A stretch of 64,000 nucleotides of DNA from Entonaema liquescens (GCA_902805475.1 CADCSX010000023.1:186001-250000), one strand, 5' to 3'; positions 24,379 to 36,484 are shown, counted from the first letter of the stretch. Notes: generated by a model from the letters alone, not told the origin. Translations and numbers: made by a program.

Positions 24379-25419
24379 ATGTCGACCGGAGGCACGGGCG
24401 GAAACCCGATCCGGGGATTAAATTACGGGGCCACGGCCGGCCAGCAGAGCGTCGATCTATCGGACGACCCGGACCCCAAGGGAACGGCAGCCGGATACGT
24501 ACGTCTTCCTATTATTTCGTCCACATCAATGTCTCCAAGTATTACCAAGTTAAAGTAGTCATAACTAACAGAAATAGATTCCCGATCAGAACCAGGGTAA
24601 ATCCCTCTTCGGCACTATCAAAGATGCCTTGAAGCCAGGCGACACGAAGAAGCAACAGCACCAAGGCTCAGGATTCCGGGGCGACTTCACTCACGACGGG
24701 CGACACGGTGGTATTGAGGAGACAATGATTCCGGGACACCGGGACTACGACGAATCGCAGGAGGGCTCACAGTCCCACCGCGATGGCATGCGGACCGACG
24801 GCGGCGGTGTTCTTGAGTCCATAATGCCGGGAAACAAGAGCCATAGCACCAAAGAACGAGGAGGTATCTTCAGCGCTATCAAGTCTGCTGCTGATAACAC
24901 GCCCGATGTACCGGGAGCGCTGAAAAAAGCTGCGGGAGGCGGAGACCCAGGAAGTGTCGGGCAGAACATGCATAGTAGCGGCGACAGGAGCAACGATCCG
25001 GGATTGAAAAATAGTGAAGGTATCATGGGGAGGACGGAGAAAAACTCCAAGTTCGACAAGTTTCCTGCCACGGAGAATTACTTGGGTCCAGAGTCAGGCT
25101 CAGACTCGACGACCAGAGTCCCGGCATTTGATAGCCAAGGTTCTGTCGGCCATCAGTTCTCGGTACGTGGATAGTCGTCTTTATCTTCATTTTCATGTTG
25201 CAATTCTTTTGTTCAGCTAGTACGCCAGCTAGTATGTATCTTCGCTGACACGTCTTGAATGTCTAGTCCGAGGGTGCGATCGGTGGTACGGCACAGAAGA
25301 TTGGCGGGCCATTCTCTAAGGAGGGCACAGTCGGACGTCAGTTCACTGACAAGGGCTCTGTCGGCGGGACCGTCCAAGATACTATCGGCCACGGGGATGA
25401 GACAAGGAAGGGGACGTAG
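24379..25419 (+). CDS. Glycine-rich hydrophilic (hydrophilin-like) protein
   Basis: Three exons (24379-24498, 24578-25162, 25267-25419), all joins in phase 0, give about 285 residues. It has no signal peptide or membrane segment and very few hydrophobic residues; composition is Gly, Ser, Asp, Lys and Gln rich, so it is predicted disordered. Visible modules are SLFGTIKDALKPGD and GGIFSAIKSAADNTPDVPG (similar short amphipathic units). A block of G-[ST]-V-G-x-x-F repeats follows near the C-terminus (GSVGHQF, GTVGRQF, GSVGG). The composition recalls LEA-like stress hydrophilins of fungi, but I do not recognise a named family. The last exon begins exactly at a repeat boundary. Confidence 0.7.
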
Positions 25420-25734
25420 TTATCTCGAGGCATGCGAATATATACATGCTCAGTTGATAGTAATAAAAATATTTTACTAGATTGTGTTGCCAGAATTCCT
25501 AAAAGCTTGAAATAGTGTAGTTATCGCTGGTTAGTTTTTAGTTTGCTCTCTATGGTTTATGGAAATCCCGAGTTGCCGTTACTCTAGATCTTCTTGCAAT
25601 ATAGGGTATTACACAGCTGAACTACCTCATCTAGAATGTTAACCTCGATTAGAAGATTAGTTTTGAAATTAACATTACCTACCTACCTTGCTCAACTTTA
25701 CTTGGAACTCGTGGCATCCTTCGTTACATCGTCA
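25420..25734. other. Short convergent gap
   Basis: 3' flanks of the hydrophilin-like gene and ORC6. Nothing further is seen. Confidence 0.5.
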
Positions 25735-26912
25735 TCATGCGGAGGCATGAATACCTATCCTAGATGTTTGGGAGTGCTCAGACTCTTCGATTCGGCGCAT
25801 CATCTCCTCTTTCCACGTGCGGTATTCTTCTCGTTTTTTATCCGTCATATCCCACTTGCTCTGAAGCATGGTATCACCTCTCTGGATGTGAAGCCTCTCG
25901 CTGAATTGCCCTTCATCTCCATCTTCCATTTCCACATCTTCGCTATCTGCACTGGCGTCCCGGGTCTTAACCATATGCTTAATACCAGCAAACCACTCTT
26001 CTTCCTGCCAGTTATTCTCAACCACCTTGGCGACGGCACCGTCTACATCTCTCGACTTGATATATGACCAACCGATCCAGAGCTCGTCCTCATCCATACC
26101 TGTTACGTTAACGTTCTCCTGTGCTCGCCCCATAACATTGAGAATCGATTTTCGCATCCGTGCGTATTGTGGATCGTCCAAGTCTTTTCCTTTTTCCAGG
26201 ACATATATCTGCGACGAGACAAGAAAATACACCGCCGCGAGCAACGGTGTCAGGTGCTCGTTGACCCATTCGTCTTTAGTTCGTTTCCCGTGCGGAGTAG
26301 CGATTGTCTGCATGCCGGCTAAAACTACTCGTCCTATACGTTCCTCGTCCAGCTCTTTGCACATAAACTGGATAGTGGGTCGAACCCAAGCAGGTAGCGC
26401 GCTCATGCTACCTCCTGCCTTTTCTTGGCTGGGAGAGGCGGCGGCTTACTCGCAGATTTTGTAGGGGTGCTATTAGCCTTGCCTGTTGCAGGAGACCGAA
26501 ATTTAGCTAACGATTCCTCCTTCGTAGGCGTGCCTCGGGAAGGAATCCGTTGGCCGCTGCTTAATGTTCCTGATTCGCGTAGCTTCGAGCTCGGAGTCCG
26601 TACCCGTCCTGACCGTCCCGCGGCATTTGCAGGTAAGACATTGTCGAGGTGAGTATATAGTCTCTTGTATATTCGAGGTGGGACGGGAGGTCTAGGTTGA
26701 ATCGGTGGAAGATCGAGAGTTATCTTCAGACGTTCGCACGCTATGTGAGCACATGCATAAGTACGAGCTACTTCTTCTTCGGCCCTGAGCGCGCCGGCGC
26801 TGTGACGAGACTGTGTGAGCAAGGAAGACGCGAGCTCGAGGAGAGGTTGAGGTAAGTCTTTAGAGTATGTCGGTAATAAAGAAAGGAGTGTCGGTTCTAA
26901 AGTGCGGCTCAT
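25735..26912 (-). CDS. ORC6: Origin recognition complex subunit 6 (frame interrupted)
   Basis: Smallest ORC subunit, needed to load MCM helicase at replication origins. The N-terminal cyclin-like domain is clear (LEPTLLSLLPTYSKDLPQPL, ARTYACAHIACERLKITLDL, then PPVPPRIYKRLYTHLDNVLP). The second domain begins ALPAWVRPTIQFMCKEL and ends near 25735. The halves lie in different frames: the first stops at 26403-26405 and the second has an ATG overlapping that stop (ATGA). One extra A in the A4 run (T4 at 26420-26423 on the plus strand) joins them as PAKKKAGGSMSALPAW. A 35-nt GTAAG...GCAG intron also joins the frames but is shorter than the other introns here. The start at 26912 (MSRTLEP) is preferred over the upstream in-frame ATG at 26984. 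Confidence 0.85.
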
Positions 26913-27406
26913 ATCGTAAATTGGTCTTAGGAGTCTGATCAAAAGCAGGACGAATTCAGAAATTGTTAAAGTTGAGGAATTCAAAATGACGAAGGAAATA
27001 TTAGCTTAGACGATCACTAAATTTGACCCCTGTTAACCCCGTACTTCATAGCTCGGGTACCTAGATACTTGTGCACTGCTCTGAATGCGGCCCGGATAGG
27101 CTAATCTTAGCGGGTTCGGCCCCTGCAGGAAGACTGCAGGCTCATAGCTGGGGATCGATGATCTCACCGAGCAGAGGTCACAAGTTTCCTTATCTATCCA
27201 CCTTAGCTTATCTTGGACCTAGATCTACGGAGACAACATCCCCGGTTGCCCGGTTCTTTGCGTAACTCGTGCCTGTCCTGTTGTCCTTATTGATATTTCT
27301 TTGCTCCTCTTTTAACTCTTCGCATTCCCTTGTTCCTAGATCGCGAATATTTGTTACTTTTAGTCGTCCATATAATTCTTGGTAGATTCCAACAGACAGT
27401 GTCAAA
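26913..27406. promoter_or_regulatory. Bidirectional promoter, ORC6 / EF-hand gene
   Basis: About 500 bp between divergently transcribed genes, with AT-rich and CT-rich tracts before the plus-strand ATG. No specific operator is claimed. Confidence 0.4.
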
Positions 27407-28071
27407 ATGCGTGCTACGATATTAGCTGCAGCTGGCCTCGCCAGTCAAGTCCTCGGCCACGGTGATCATGGTGGATCGCAAAAGCCAATGGTCGGCGAGA
27501 ACGCCAGCTGGATGGCCAAGCACATGGCCGGTACGATGCGCTGGTTATTCGTATAGCTGACCTATCCAAACTAACAATGATAATAGAGGAGCACCATATT
27601 AGCGACTTCGATGCCTCGTCCTTCTTCGTCCTACACGATTTCGACGCCGATGGCCACTGGGAAGCCGAAGAGATATTGCGCACTTACGGGTTGATGGACG
27701 AATCGAACAAGGACGTTCCGCAATCTCGTCGCGATGAGATTCAGCGCGAGTTGCTACAACTTCTTGATGCCAATGGAGATGGGCTCGTAACTCGTGACGA
27801 ATTCATTGCCTTCATCAGTTCTGGGAAGACGCTGCCAGACGTAGGAACAGGACCTGGACACCACGGCGATGATGAATACGAATACGAAATACACCACTGG
27901 GAGAAGTATCACGACGAAAATACCAAATTAGAAGACCTCACACACCCCGAAGACATCGAGCACTTTAAGAAACACGAGATGTTGGAAGACGAGGAGGAAA
28001 GGCTCGAGAAGCTAAACAAGATGGCTATCGTAGAAGACAACATCCCGAGCAAATTCAGGAAAGGCAACTAG
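27407..28071 (+). CDS. Secretory-pathway EF-hand calcium-binding protein
   Basis: Two exons (27407-27530 and 27587-28071); the 56-bp intron has a CTAAC branch site and joins in frame, giving about 202 residues. A signal peptide (MRATILAAAGLASQVLG) is followed by a His-rich stretch. Two good EF-hand loops follow: residues 59-70 (DFDADGHWEAEE) and 102-113 (DANGDGLVTRDE), each with Asp at positions 1 and 5, Asp or Asn at position 3 and Glu at 12. An acidic coiled-coil-like tail (LEDEEERLEKLNKM) has no HDEL or other ER-retention motif. Layout resembles nucleobindin/Ssp120-like proteins of the yeast secretory pathway; the partner is unknown. Confidence 0.82.
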
Positions 28072-28229
28072 AAACTTGATTGATACCCATTTAACTCGAA
28101 ACTATAATCACGGAGAAGAGGCGTAGTAGCAATTGCTTTTTGGGGTCCGGCGGTTGAGTTAGAAAACATACACGATTTATGACTTGAGGCGTGTTGGAAT
28201 GATTTTTTTTTTCCGGTGTATAGTACGTC

Positions 28230-29456
28230 TTATATTATGCTACTGGACGTTGTAATGTACAAATCGAAGACGCAGTGCCAGACGCCTGGTGCGAACGTCT
28301 TAACAAGCTCCGTATGTTCTATGCGTGCAGTTCTATCGTCGTTGCCATCAGAAGCTAATTCCAAGAAATGCTGTTCAATATCTCCATTGCGCTTCTCAAT
28401 ATCTGCCACCCCTACATTCTCATGTAAGTGTAACCACGCTTTTTTCGCTTTGCTACGTGTTACAATATCCCAAGCATCCTTCCAAGAGGCATCGCTGCTA
28501 GGCAATAAGCCGCAGTTGACATGTGATATATCCAGTTTGCTTAACTCTTTAATTCTCCCCGCAGCATGTCTGTTATCTTCTAGGAAGACTATGATTTGCT
28601 CACCTCCACTTACTATATCCTCCATGGGCAATGCGAGATCGTGTTCGTCTTTCACAACACGCACCGACCAGCCGTTTCCCTTGGCGCCACGGCTTAAACC
28701 TTCTACGCTCCATGGATTCAGCTCCCAGCACAGTACCCGCATACCCAGCTTCGCGTACGAGAAGGTGAAGTACCCGATACCCGCGTACAAGTCGACTGCC
28801 CAGGTATTCTCTTGTGATTTTCCATCTTCGATGTTTCTCCCATCGTAAAAGTTGAGTAACCGCGCTTTCTCCTTAATGTTACCTCGGCTGAACATGGTCC
28901 ATCGTGGCGCCCAAGTCTGGAACACGCCATTCTGCCTAGTTGAAACCCAGAATGCGTGCTCGAAATCCAGCGTTGTATCTTCGGTGAAGGTGGGACCAAA
29001 ATCCCCGTGCAGAACACGAAGACCAGTCGGGCTGCGCAGTATATTTTCAGGCGCAGAACCAGTCCCTGTATCATGTTCCCGACATCCTAGCTCATCGGGC
29101 GAGCTGTAGCGGAGAGCAGCAGGAATCCCTTCGTTCACGGCTAGATGCGTGAGGCGCGCTCCTCCGGTCCTCTTAGAGATCTCTGTTAAGATCTGGGCCC
29201 ACAAGAGATCGGCCTGCTCATTAGATAGGTCTGAGAGCAGCTGTCTCCACGTAGCTGTATCAAAAGAACCTGCAGGAAGTAACACCATCGGCTCGTATAC
29301 CGTCCATCTTTTGGGGGCGTGAGTAATTAGTTCGTCAAGATCCCATCGCTGAGACTGAGCTAAAGCGCCGGTATGAAACCACGTCTTGATTGCCGACTCG
29401 ATTGGATTCTGAGGCGGTGGTCTCTCGCGTTTCGGCTTGCTCTTTAGTGATTCCAT
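28230..29456 (-). CDS. TYW2: tRNA wybutosine-synthesizing protein 2 (aminocarboxypropyl transferase)
   Basis: Cytosolic enzyme (yeast Trm12) that moves the 3-amino-3-carboxypropyl group of S-adenosylmethionine to 4-demethylwyosine-37 of tRNA-Phe, a step in wybutosine synthesis. Single exon, 408 residues. The SAM-binding fold is visible at about residues 217-232 (AVDLYAGIGYFTFSYAKLG), followed by VLCWELNPWSVEGLSRGA and VFLEDNRHAAGRI. The C-terminus VKTFAPGVWHCVFDLYI is typical of the Trm5/Tyw2 class. The N-terminal half (KRWTVYEPMVLLPAGSF) also fits. The 3' end lies 158 bp from the convergent EF-hand gene. Confidence 0.88.
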   Translation of the reverse strand: MESLKSKPKRERPPPQNPIESAIKTWFHTGALAQSQRWDLDELITHAPKRWTVYEPMVLLPAGSFDTATWRQLLSDLSNEQADLLWAQILTEISKRTGGARLTHLAVNEGIPAALRYSSPDELGCREHDTGTGSAPENILRSPTGLRVLHGDFGPTFTEDTTLDFEHAFWVSTRQNGVFQTWAPRWTMFSRGNIKEKARLLNFYDGRNIEDGKSQENTWAVDLYAGIGYFTFSYAKLGMRVLCWELNPWSVEGLSRGAKGNGWSVRVVKDEHDLALPMEDIVSGGEQIIVFLEDNRHAAGRIKELSKLDISHVNCGLLPSSDASWKDAWDIVTRSKAKKAWLHLHENVGVADIEKRNGDIEQHFLELASDGNDDRTARIEHTELVKTFAPGVWHCVFDLYITTSSSII

Positions 29457-29794
29457 AATTCCAGGCTATCTCCTACTCGGAGGCCGTTGGATTGAATTTA
29501 GGAAGATAGAGTTTGTAGTAGATGATTTGTAGTAGATGATTGATGATTGGCGGGGTTGATTTCTGAAGATTTCCTATTCGGGAACAATGATTGGTTCACG
29601 TTCCCTTAAATCCATGCTAGGTTGGTTATAGGTACATTAGGTAATATTATAGGTAGGCTACGTGCAGTATACTCCCCTATAGAGGCAGCTTTAAGTGCTG
29701 TAGATTGTTATAGGCATCTCCCTTCCCAATTCAACGAACTTCTCACCCGACACACTCTAAATAAATCAATACCAGCAGTTAAAGGAAGCTCGAA

Positions 29795-30610
29795 TTACCA
29801 GTAGCCCATCCACGCGACACCAATAACTACAACTCCAAGTATCCAGGGTCCGACAACTCTCATACCATTAACGACAGTTTTCCTACGCCTCAATCTGGTC
29901 TCCTCCGAATGTGCGTCACGCTCATTTGCTCACGGGAATGGTACGCTAGGCTTTTCGACACCTAAGAATGTACAGAGTGGCTCCCATCCAGAATCCATCC
30001 TGTATTCCAGTCTTCTCTCGGGAGGTACGAGCTCCCGAATCTGACGGAAGTATGCATCGTATGCTACCTTAGCACGCGATTCGTCTACTTCTAATCTAGT
30101 CTTGGCGTTAAAGAATCCCAGGATGACCTTCCTCATCGCATGTATAGGACGAATACCGAGCAGTTTAGAAGTGATGAAGGCATGTATCCCGGATAGAGGC
30201 TGCTTCATAATAGTATCGCGTATCTCTAATTTAAAGCTAGGCCACCACTTGTCAAAGTCTCGCTTGACGATGACGACCTTAGCCTCCGGATACGCCTTGA
30301 TAAGTTCGATGGCAAATGGAGACGCGATATCGGTAACCGCATCGTACGAGCCCCAGATCCTATCCCAGTCTTTGCGATCATAGGGTTGTCGTGGAGGCGA
30401 GGGTGCTCCAGGCACGGGTGGCCAAGTCGCTTCGGCAGCTTTTTCGATCAAAGCCCACGGAGTATCCATAGAATCCTCAAGCAATCCATGGTGCGTTTTG
30501 TAGCCGAGAATTATATAGGCTTGGGCCATTGACATGGTTGCCATGCGAAAAAGGCTTGCATTGATGACTCTGAGGCCCTTTCCATCGGACGTGATCGAGG
30601 GAGACGCCAT
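29795..30610 (-). pseudogene. Sulfotransferase-family (P-loop) gene with internal stop
   Basis: Resembles the fungal sulfotransferase-like family (Sulfotransfer_4 type), seen in SMAQAYIILGYKTHHGLLED, MDTPWALIEKAAEATWP and AKVVIVKRDFDKWWPS. Reading ends at TGA 29930-29932 after VPFP, giving 226 residues. Beyond it the same frame stays open to 29795 and encodes ANERDAHSEETRLRRRKTVV and a membrane-like tail (VVGPWILGVVVIGVAWMGYW). Homologs are remembered to have Arg at the stop position, so a CGA to TGA change explains it. The cofactor loop, usually RTGT-N-S, reads FRMATMS, so key residues are missing. Two independent lesions suggest a non-functional or diverged gene; readthrough is the alternative. 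Confidence 0.7.
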
Positions 30611-32415
30611 GATAATCTTGAAGCTTCAGGGATGGCAGTTAGACAATACGTAAAAAATACACTCCGCGCGTAGATTGGCTCATATGTCTTTTTAACTCAT
30701 CCCTTGATAACTCCCTCTGCTCCGTGCCGATTCCTAGTCAGACCTATCAGTACTATAAAATTATGTACTAGTATACAAGAGAATCCAGACAAAGCAGTGG
30801 AATTACCATGACCGAAAGAATAGTTGTGCACTTCAGCCATGTCCAATAAATAAATGTTTCCATACTATACGTCAGACATATCTTTCAATAATCTACGTAT
30901 ATATCCAAGACAATTATGTAAACGATATTGTATTCAAGGGTTAAACCAGGCTCTGAGCTTTGGGCTTCAACATTTAAAGACAAGCAGAAAGAGGAAAAAA
31001 GAAAAAAAAAAAAAGGATGGTCTATAAGGGATGTCTAAAGATTCGATTAATAAGATGGGGTTGTGGCTATGTCATTTACCTGTGTTACCTAGACTTGTCT
31101 AATAACCAATAGACTCTACAGCTGTGCCGCCGTGCATATTATCTTCTTGAACGGTCTCAGCATATACTGTTGTGCTCGCAAGTAGCAAATATGTCACCTT
31201 TTTTTTTTTTTGGACATCTAATGGTAAGTTTATAGAAGCGGCTCGTAAGTATACCTAGGGGACATTATCGATATTTACAATAAAAAGTAAGCTAGATACT
31301 AGATGCTAGAAACAGAGATGAAATCTCAAATATAATAGAAAAGATAATCAAACAAAATAAATACTATCTACTTGTACACGTAATGTATAACGTCTAAGTG
31401 GAAAAGGTATCATCATCATCAGCCGCTTATATCAGACAGGTGTTGTACATGTACTATTCGAATTTCAGACCTGAAAGCATATTAGCCTCCTTTTTGTAGC
31501 CTGTAGCTATCATGCAGGTAATAATCAACAACTAATAGCCCCGAGGATATAACATAAGGTCTTTGATTAAGAAAGCTACCTAGTGAGTTATACGATATCT
31601 TAAAAGTATTATATTCTTAACTCTTTACTTTATATATAACAGTCCTGCTTCTTAACAAGTTGCTTTGCCTTTCAACTAAATAAATGCCTACGTAATCACG
31701 GCTCCGGCTTCATTCGGGAATTTTGGGCCTCAATTTATTGACGTGATAGTCCTTTGGGATGCGTGCGTTATGAAAATCGGCACAATAGACTCCCATATGC
31801 GTTGCGGGATATGCAGGCGTGAGGACCAAAGTATCATTTGACCTTGGAATTAGGTGACTTGGATAAAACCCCCGATCGGCCTCGCATATGTAAGTGTGCA
31901 TTGAGCTATCGTACCATCCTTTTCGTTAGGTATAAGGTGTGCCTCAGTTTAATTCAAGCTGCCCGCACTTTGTGCTACCCAAGATGCCTGGACATCCAAG
32001 CTACCCCCTCGTTTAGAGCAACGAATCATTTTATTGGATGCGGTTCGAAGCCGGTCTTCAAAATGCTGTAAGTTTTGAGATACAACCCTCACTAGAAATA
32101 TCTAATACCATACGGTAGGCGGGACATTTCGGCATCATGAGCAGCCAATTAAACCCGAATAGAACTGCTATTGGATTCTGCAGGTGTCCGCTGCCAGCCG
32201 ATCAAACCCACTATACCACCCCAGAACTACCCTAGCTGCAGTTAACTGCAGCTACCACCTCGTGAACTTTATTCTTTTCAGTGTTTCATTTGTCCTTTCC
32301 CCATCTTGTTGCCTGGCAAGGCTACGCCTTCTCATGGACTTATTTTTACTATAATATTTCCACTATCGCTTTCTTCATCCTCACATCTTCGAGGTAGACC
32401 TCACGCAAATTCAAC
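30611..32415. other. Long intergenic region upstream of the RdRP gene
   Basis: About 1.8 kb of AT-leaning DNA with A/T homopolymers near 31000 and 31200. CT-rich leader sequence lies at 32270-32410. No conserved frame or tRNA was recognised; the short open frames at 31710-32071 look spurious. Confidence 0.5.
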
Positions 32416-35400
32416 ATGGAGGTCTTCATGCAGGACCTCCCTAACGGTCTCAACGACCAGAGCCTCAACACCCAACTAAAGCCTATCATTACTGATAATT
32501 TGCGTATAACGGATTGGACTTGCAGAAAGAACCGCGGAAAGCCTTTCGGGACTGTTACTTTCCTCTACAAGGAGCAAGGTGACAAATTCCTAAAGCTCTA
32601 CGGCGGTGCTCGTAGGATAGCTCCGAGGCTGCTGCGAGGAAACTTGAACATTCTCGGAGACTGGGTCAGGTGTAAAGTCAGTAAAAACACCCCAGACAAG
32701 TTTCTGCTTAGGTCAATGATCAAGACAGCCGAAGATCTCCAACAGCAGGAGGAGGAAGAGAAACTCTCCCCGAACGACAGGAAAGTCACCTTTGAACTTC
32801 GAGAGTTTTCTTGCGGCCACTACGAATACTTAGATAGCAGGCTCGCTTACAGCTTCGATATCAAATGGCCCGCCCTCAAAGGTGTAGCCAAATTTGCGAG
32901 AGATTCGCTTATAATATCGTACGAATCCGAAGCCATCAGAGTCGAAATCCCATATCGCGCCGTGGATGAGATAGTCGTTGCGAGCGTCCGTCATATCCCT
33001 ACGTTGACCTTGACTCTCTGGGAAGCACCTCGGCTATTCGACGACAAATCTCAGACCATCTCCTCTCTCATTAACCAGCTGAGCATCGCTGGACCTATCG
33101 CTGAAGCAAGCAAGATTCCTAGAATTCGATTGAGCCACCTTCCGCATCCGAGCGCTAACCACGCAGGAATCCTAGGGCAGAGCCTCGTGTACAGTATTCA
33201 GGTATCGCCTGTCGAATTCAACTCTAAGCTTCAGCGACTCAAGCAAAAGGAGAAACTCAAGATCTCGTACTATGACTTCCCCGATGTCCTGTATGGTCGA
33301 ACTTCCATGACTGAAGGGATGGGGGCGATCAGAAACCTGCTCGACGACTACCAGGCTAGTTCCATTATCCCTTTCGACATCCTCTTTCAGTTCCAGGCTC
33401 TTGTTCAAAATGGCTATCTTCTGCCTCAGACGGTTGTGATACTACTCAAGCGTCTTTGCCAGGCTATCCGGACTCCTTACACTAATGGGCATTCTGGCGC
33501 TCAAGTCAATAACGGAATTAACCGCACAAACGGTGCATCAGCGACTGCGGCATTGCCCATCTCTGCAGGTGCTGTTAAGAAACTGTTCGCTCAAATACCA
33601 TTCCCTAGTCCAAGCGTGGAGGCGAACACGTTTAGCCCGGATGAGATCTGGTCATATCTAGAAGCCAACGAAAAGGAGATCCGCTGTGGCACAGTAAAGG
33701 AGCTAATATCGGAGAGGGCAAGTCAGAGTCTTGTGATGGTATACAAAGTTCAGGTCACTCCCACTCGAATCACTCTTCTTGGACCCGAACCAGAAGCGAA
33801 AAACCGAATACTTCGGAAGTTCCCGGACCATATTGGTTACTTCGCTCGCGTTCAATTCTGCGAAGAGGACGGACAGGACCTCTTCTTTAATTCCAAGGTG
33901 TCACTCGACCTGGTCTGGGCACGGTTCAAAGATGTTCTCCTAAAAGGGATTCATATCGCCGGCCGTGATTACAGGTTCTTAGGTTTCTCTCACTCTTCTC
34001 TTCGTGCGCACAGTGTATGGTTCATGGCCCCTTTCGTTGATAACGATGGGCAATTGCAGGACTATACCCGTGTGATTTCACTTCTCGGGAAATTTAGCAA
34101 GATCCAATCGCCATCCAAGTGCGCCGCCCGAATCGGCCAGGCTTTTTCTGAAACGCCGTTCTCTGTCGATCTGGAGAGTATTGATGCTCGCGTCGAGCTT
34201 ATAGACGATGTGGAATCCAGCGATGGAGAGAGAGTTTTCAGCGACGGGGTCGGGACGCTATCTAGATCGTTGATGGAGGCTATTCACGACTCCTTGCCTC
34301 AGAATAGGGATACCACTACGTGCTTCCAGATTAGATGGGCTGGCGTTAAAGGAATGCTTTCTTTGGACGACACGCTCCAGGGCAAGGTCATGCGCGTCAG
34401 ACCGAGCATGCTCAAATTTGAAAGCGAAGATGCTAAATATCTAGAAATCTGCGACATGGGGAACAGGCCGATTCCCCTGGTCCTAAATCGCCAGATGATC
34501 AAGATCCTTGAGGATATGAAAGTCGCAAACGAGTGGTTCCTCCAAGTTCAAAACCGCGAGCTCGAGAGATTGCGCATGATTACTGCTCAGATCCACAATA
34601 CCGTCACATTTCTCAAGAGACAAAAGGTCGCAGAGCAAATTAACTTCTCAAAATTCATCCGTCGTCTTCATAAGCTAGGGATAGACTACAAGAAGGACAA
34701 CTTCCTTTGCTCGGTTGTCGAGACCGTTGTTCTAAGGGAAGTACGCCTCCTCAAGCATAAAGCGCGGATTCCCGTCGAGAATGGCGTAACCCTATTTGGC
34801 GTGATGGACGAGTTTGGGTTTTTAAAAGAGGACGAAATTTACGTCACTTTTGAGCAAGAAAAGCTTTACAGAAAACGCGGTATTAACGTAGACTTGAATA
34901 ACCGATTGGTATTGGTGACAAGGTCTCCTGCTCTTCACCCAGGCGATATTCAGGTACGGAGAGCGGTGGTACCTCCGGATTATCATCCCCTTCGGTCGCT
35001 CACGAACTGCGTCGTATTCAGCCAGAAAGGAAAGAGAGATCTTCCCAGTCAACTTAGCGGTGGAGACCTCGATGGCGATATCTACAACATCATATGGGAT
35101 GACCTTGCTGTTGACTCATCGACGCGAGAGTTCGCCCCAGCGGATTACCCTCGAGTAAGCCCCTTGGAGTTTGGCCGGGAAGTGAAGTGGGAGGACATGA
35201 CCAACTTCTTTGTCGAATTCATGGCTACCGACCAGTAAGTTCGAACGATTTTATAATCTTGTCGCGAACGCAATATGCCTTTGCTAACATCGCTCTCGTA
35301 GGTTAGGGGTAATTGCTACGAAACACTTAATCCTCGCCGATAGGAAGGAAGCAGGCTCGGTAGATGACGAGTGTAAACTTCTTGCTGAGATGCATTCCAC

Positions 35401-36484
35401 GGGCGTAGATTACAGCAAATCGGGAATTCCCATCGACGTTAACAAGCTTCGAGGTCTGACAACGACGAAATACCGCCCGGAATTGTGAGTAGTTCAAAAC
35501 ATTACTACCTCTAATTTTTTTCTTTTTTCTTGGGGAGATAAAAGTAATAGCTTCGTGTGAGGATATTAGATGGCTAACTTGAACGTTATAGTATGGCGCC
35601 TGCCCCTCCTGCAAACATCGTCAACAAGACGGAAATCGAGTTTGAACCAAAGAAAGCCATAGTGGTCGAAGATGAGGACGACGAGAGCGGTCCCGGGCAT
35701 GTATACTACAAATCAGACAAGATTCTCGGCATTTTATACCGAGCCATTGACGAGAAGAAAATCTGGAGATACGATATCCACCAATTTGTCAGTCGCGATG
35801 GCCCATCCGTATGGGAGCAATTGCTTCAATATATCGATTATAGATGCGAAGATTTAGGAGATGTCGACTGGGAAGCAGCCTTAGACGAAGCTCGTCGCAT
35901 CCGCGATGCGTAAGTACTCGTTCAGCAAATAACACTGTCTATGATCTTCACGACTAATTTTACTTCACAGGTATGACGATGCGGTTTGGACTGCAACTAT
36001 GGAATACTCTGATAACTTTACAAAAGGCCTTTCGGAGCTTGAGGTCTTCACGGGGTACATCTTCAATAAGACAGGCGCTCAGACTCGCCGGCAGCGAGAC
36101 AGGTCGGTGCGTCTCAAAGATGACTACGATGCGATCGCACGATGGGTCGAAAGCATGATCCGCAAGAAGAAGGTGGAGACGCGAGAGAGTAATGACAATG
36201 ATGATTATAGCGACAGCGAAGAAGATTCGGAAGGATACGCCACTGATAACCGGCAGCACGACAGCACGCCACTCGAACTGAGCATTGCTTGTCTCCACGT
36301 CGGTATCGCCAAGTCGAAGAGCTTCGGCAGAAACAAGGATGACTTCCAGACATTTAAGGTAATTGCTGCCCAGTGCGCTCTGACCGAGTTGGAGCTCGCT
36401 CTCCAATCGCAGGAATTCGCTACAGGAGCGAGGATTGTTGCAGAGGGGATTAGAGGAGCCCCGCGATCAGGAGTGGCTCTCTGA
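32416..36484 (+). CDS. Cellular RNA-dependent RNA polymerase (RNA silencing)
   Basis: Eukaryotic RdRP of the QDE-1/SAD-1/RRP-3 type, which makes double-stranded RNA for Dicer. Exons 32416-35234, 35302-35484, 35592-35909 and 35971-36484 all join in frame, for about 1277 residues. The N-terminus resembles an RRM-like module (MEVFMQDLPNGLNDQSL). The catalytic core contains VFSDGVGTLSRSLMEAI and RWAGVKGMLSLDD. The polymerase signature LSGGDLDGDIY places catalytic Asp at residues 884, 886 and 888. The region after it (LGVIATKHLILADRKEAGS; GIPIDVNKLRGLTTTKYRPE) matches the RdRP C-terminal core, and an acidic segment precedes the end. Which fungal clade it belongs to (meiotic SAD-1-like or other) cannot be settled by eye. 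Confidence 0.93.

Noticed and set aside
26403..26406. ATGA overlap in ORC6 as true translational coupling of two proteins
   Set aside because: The two halves are one known protein and a single base restores the frame; coupling is the less economical reading without transcript data.
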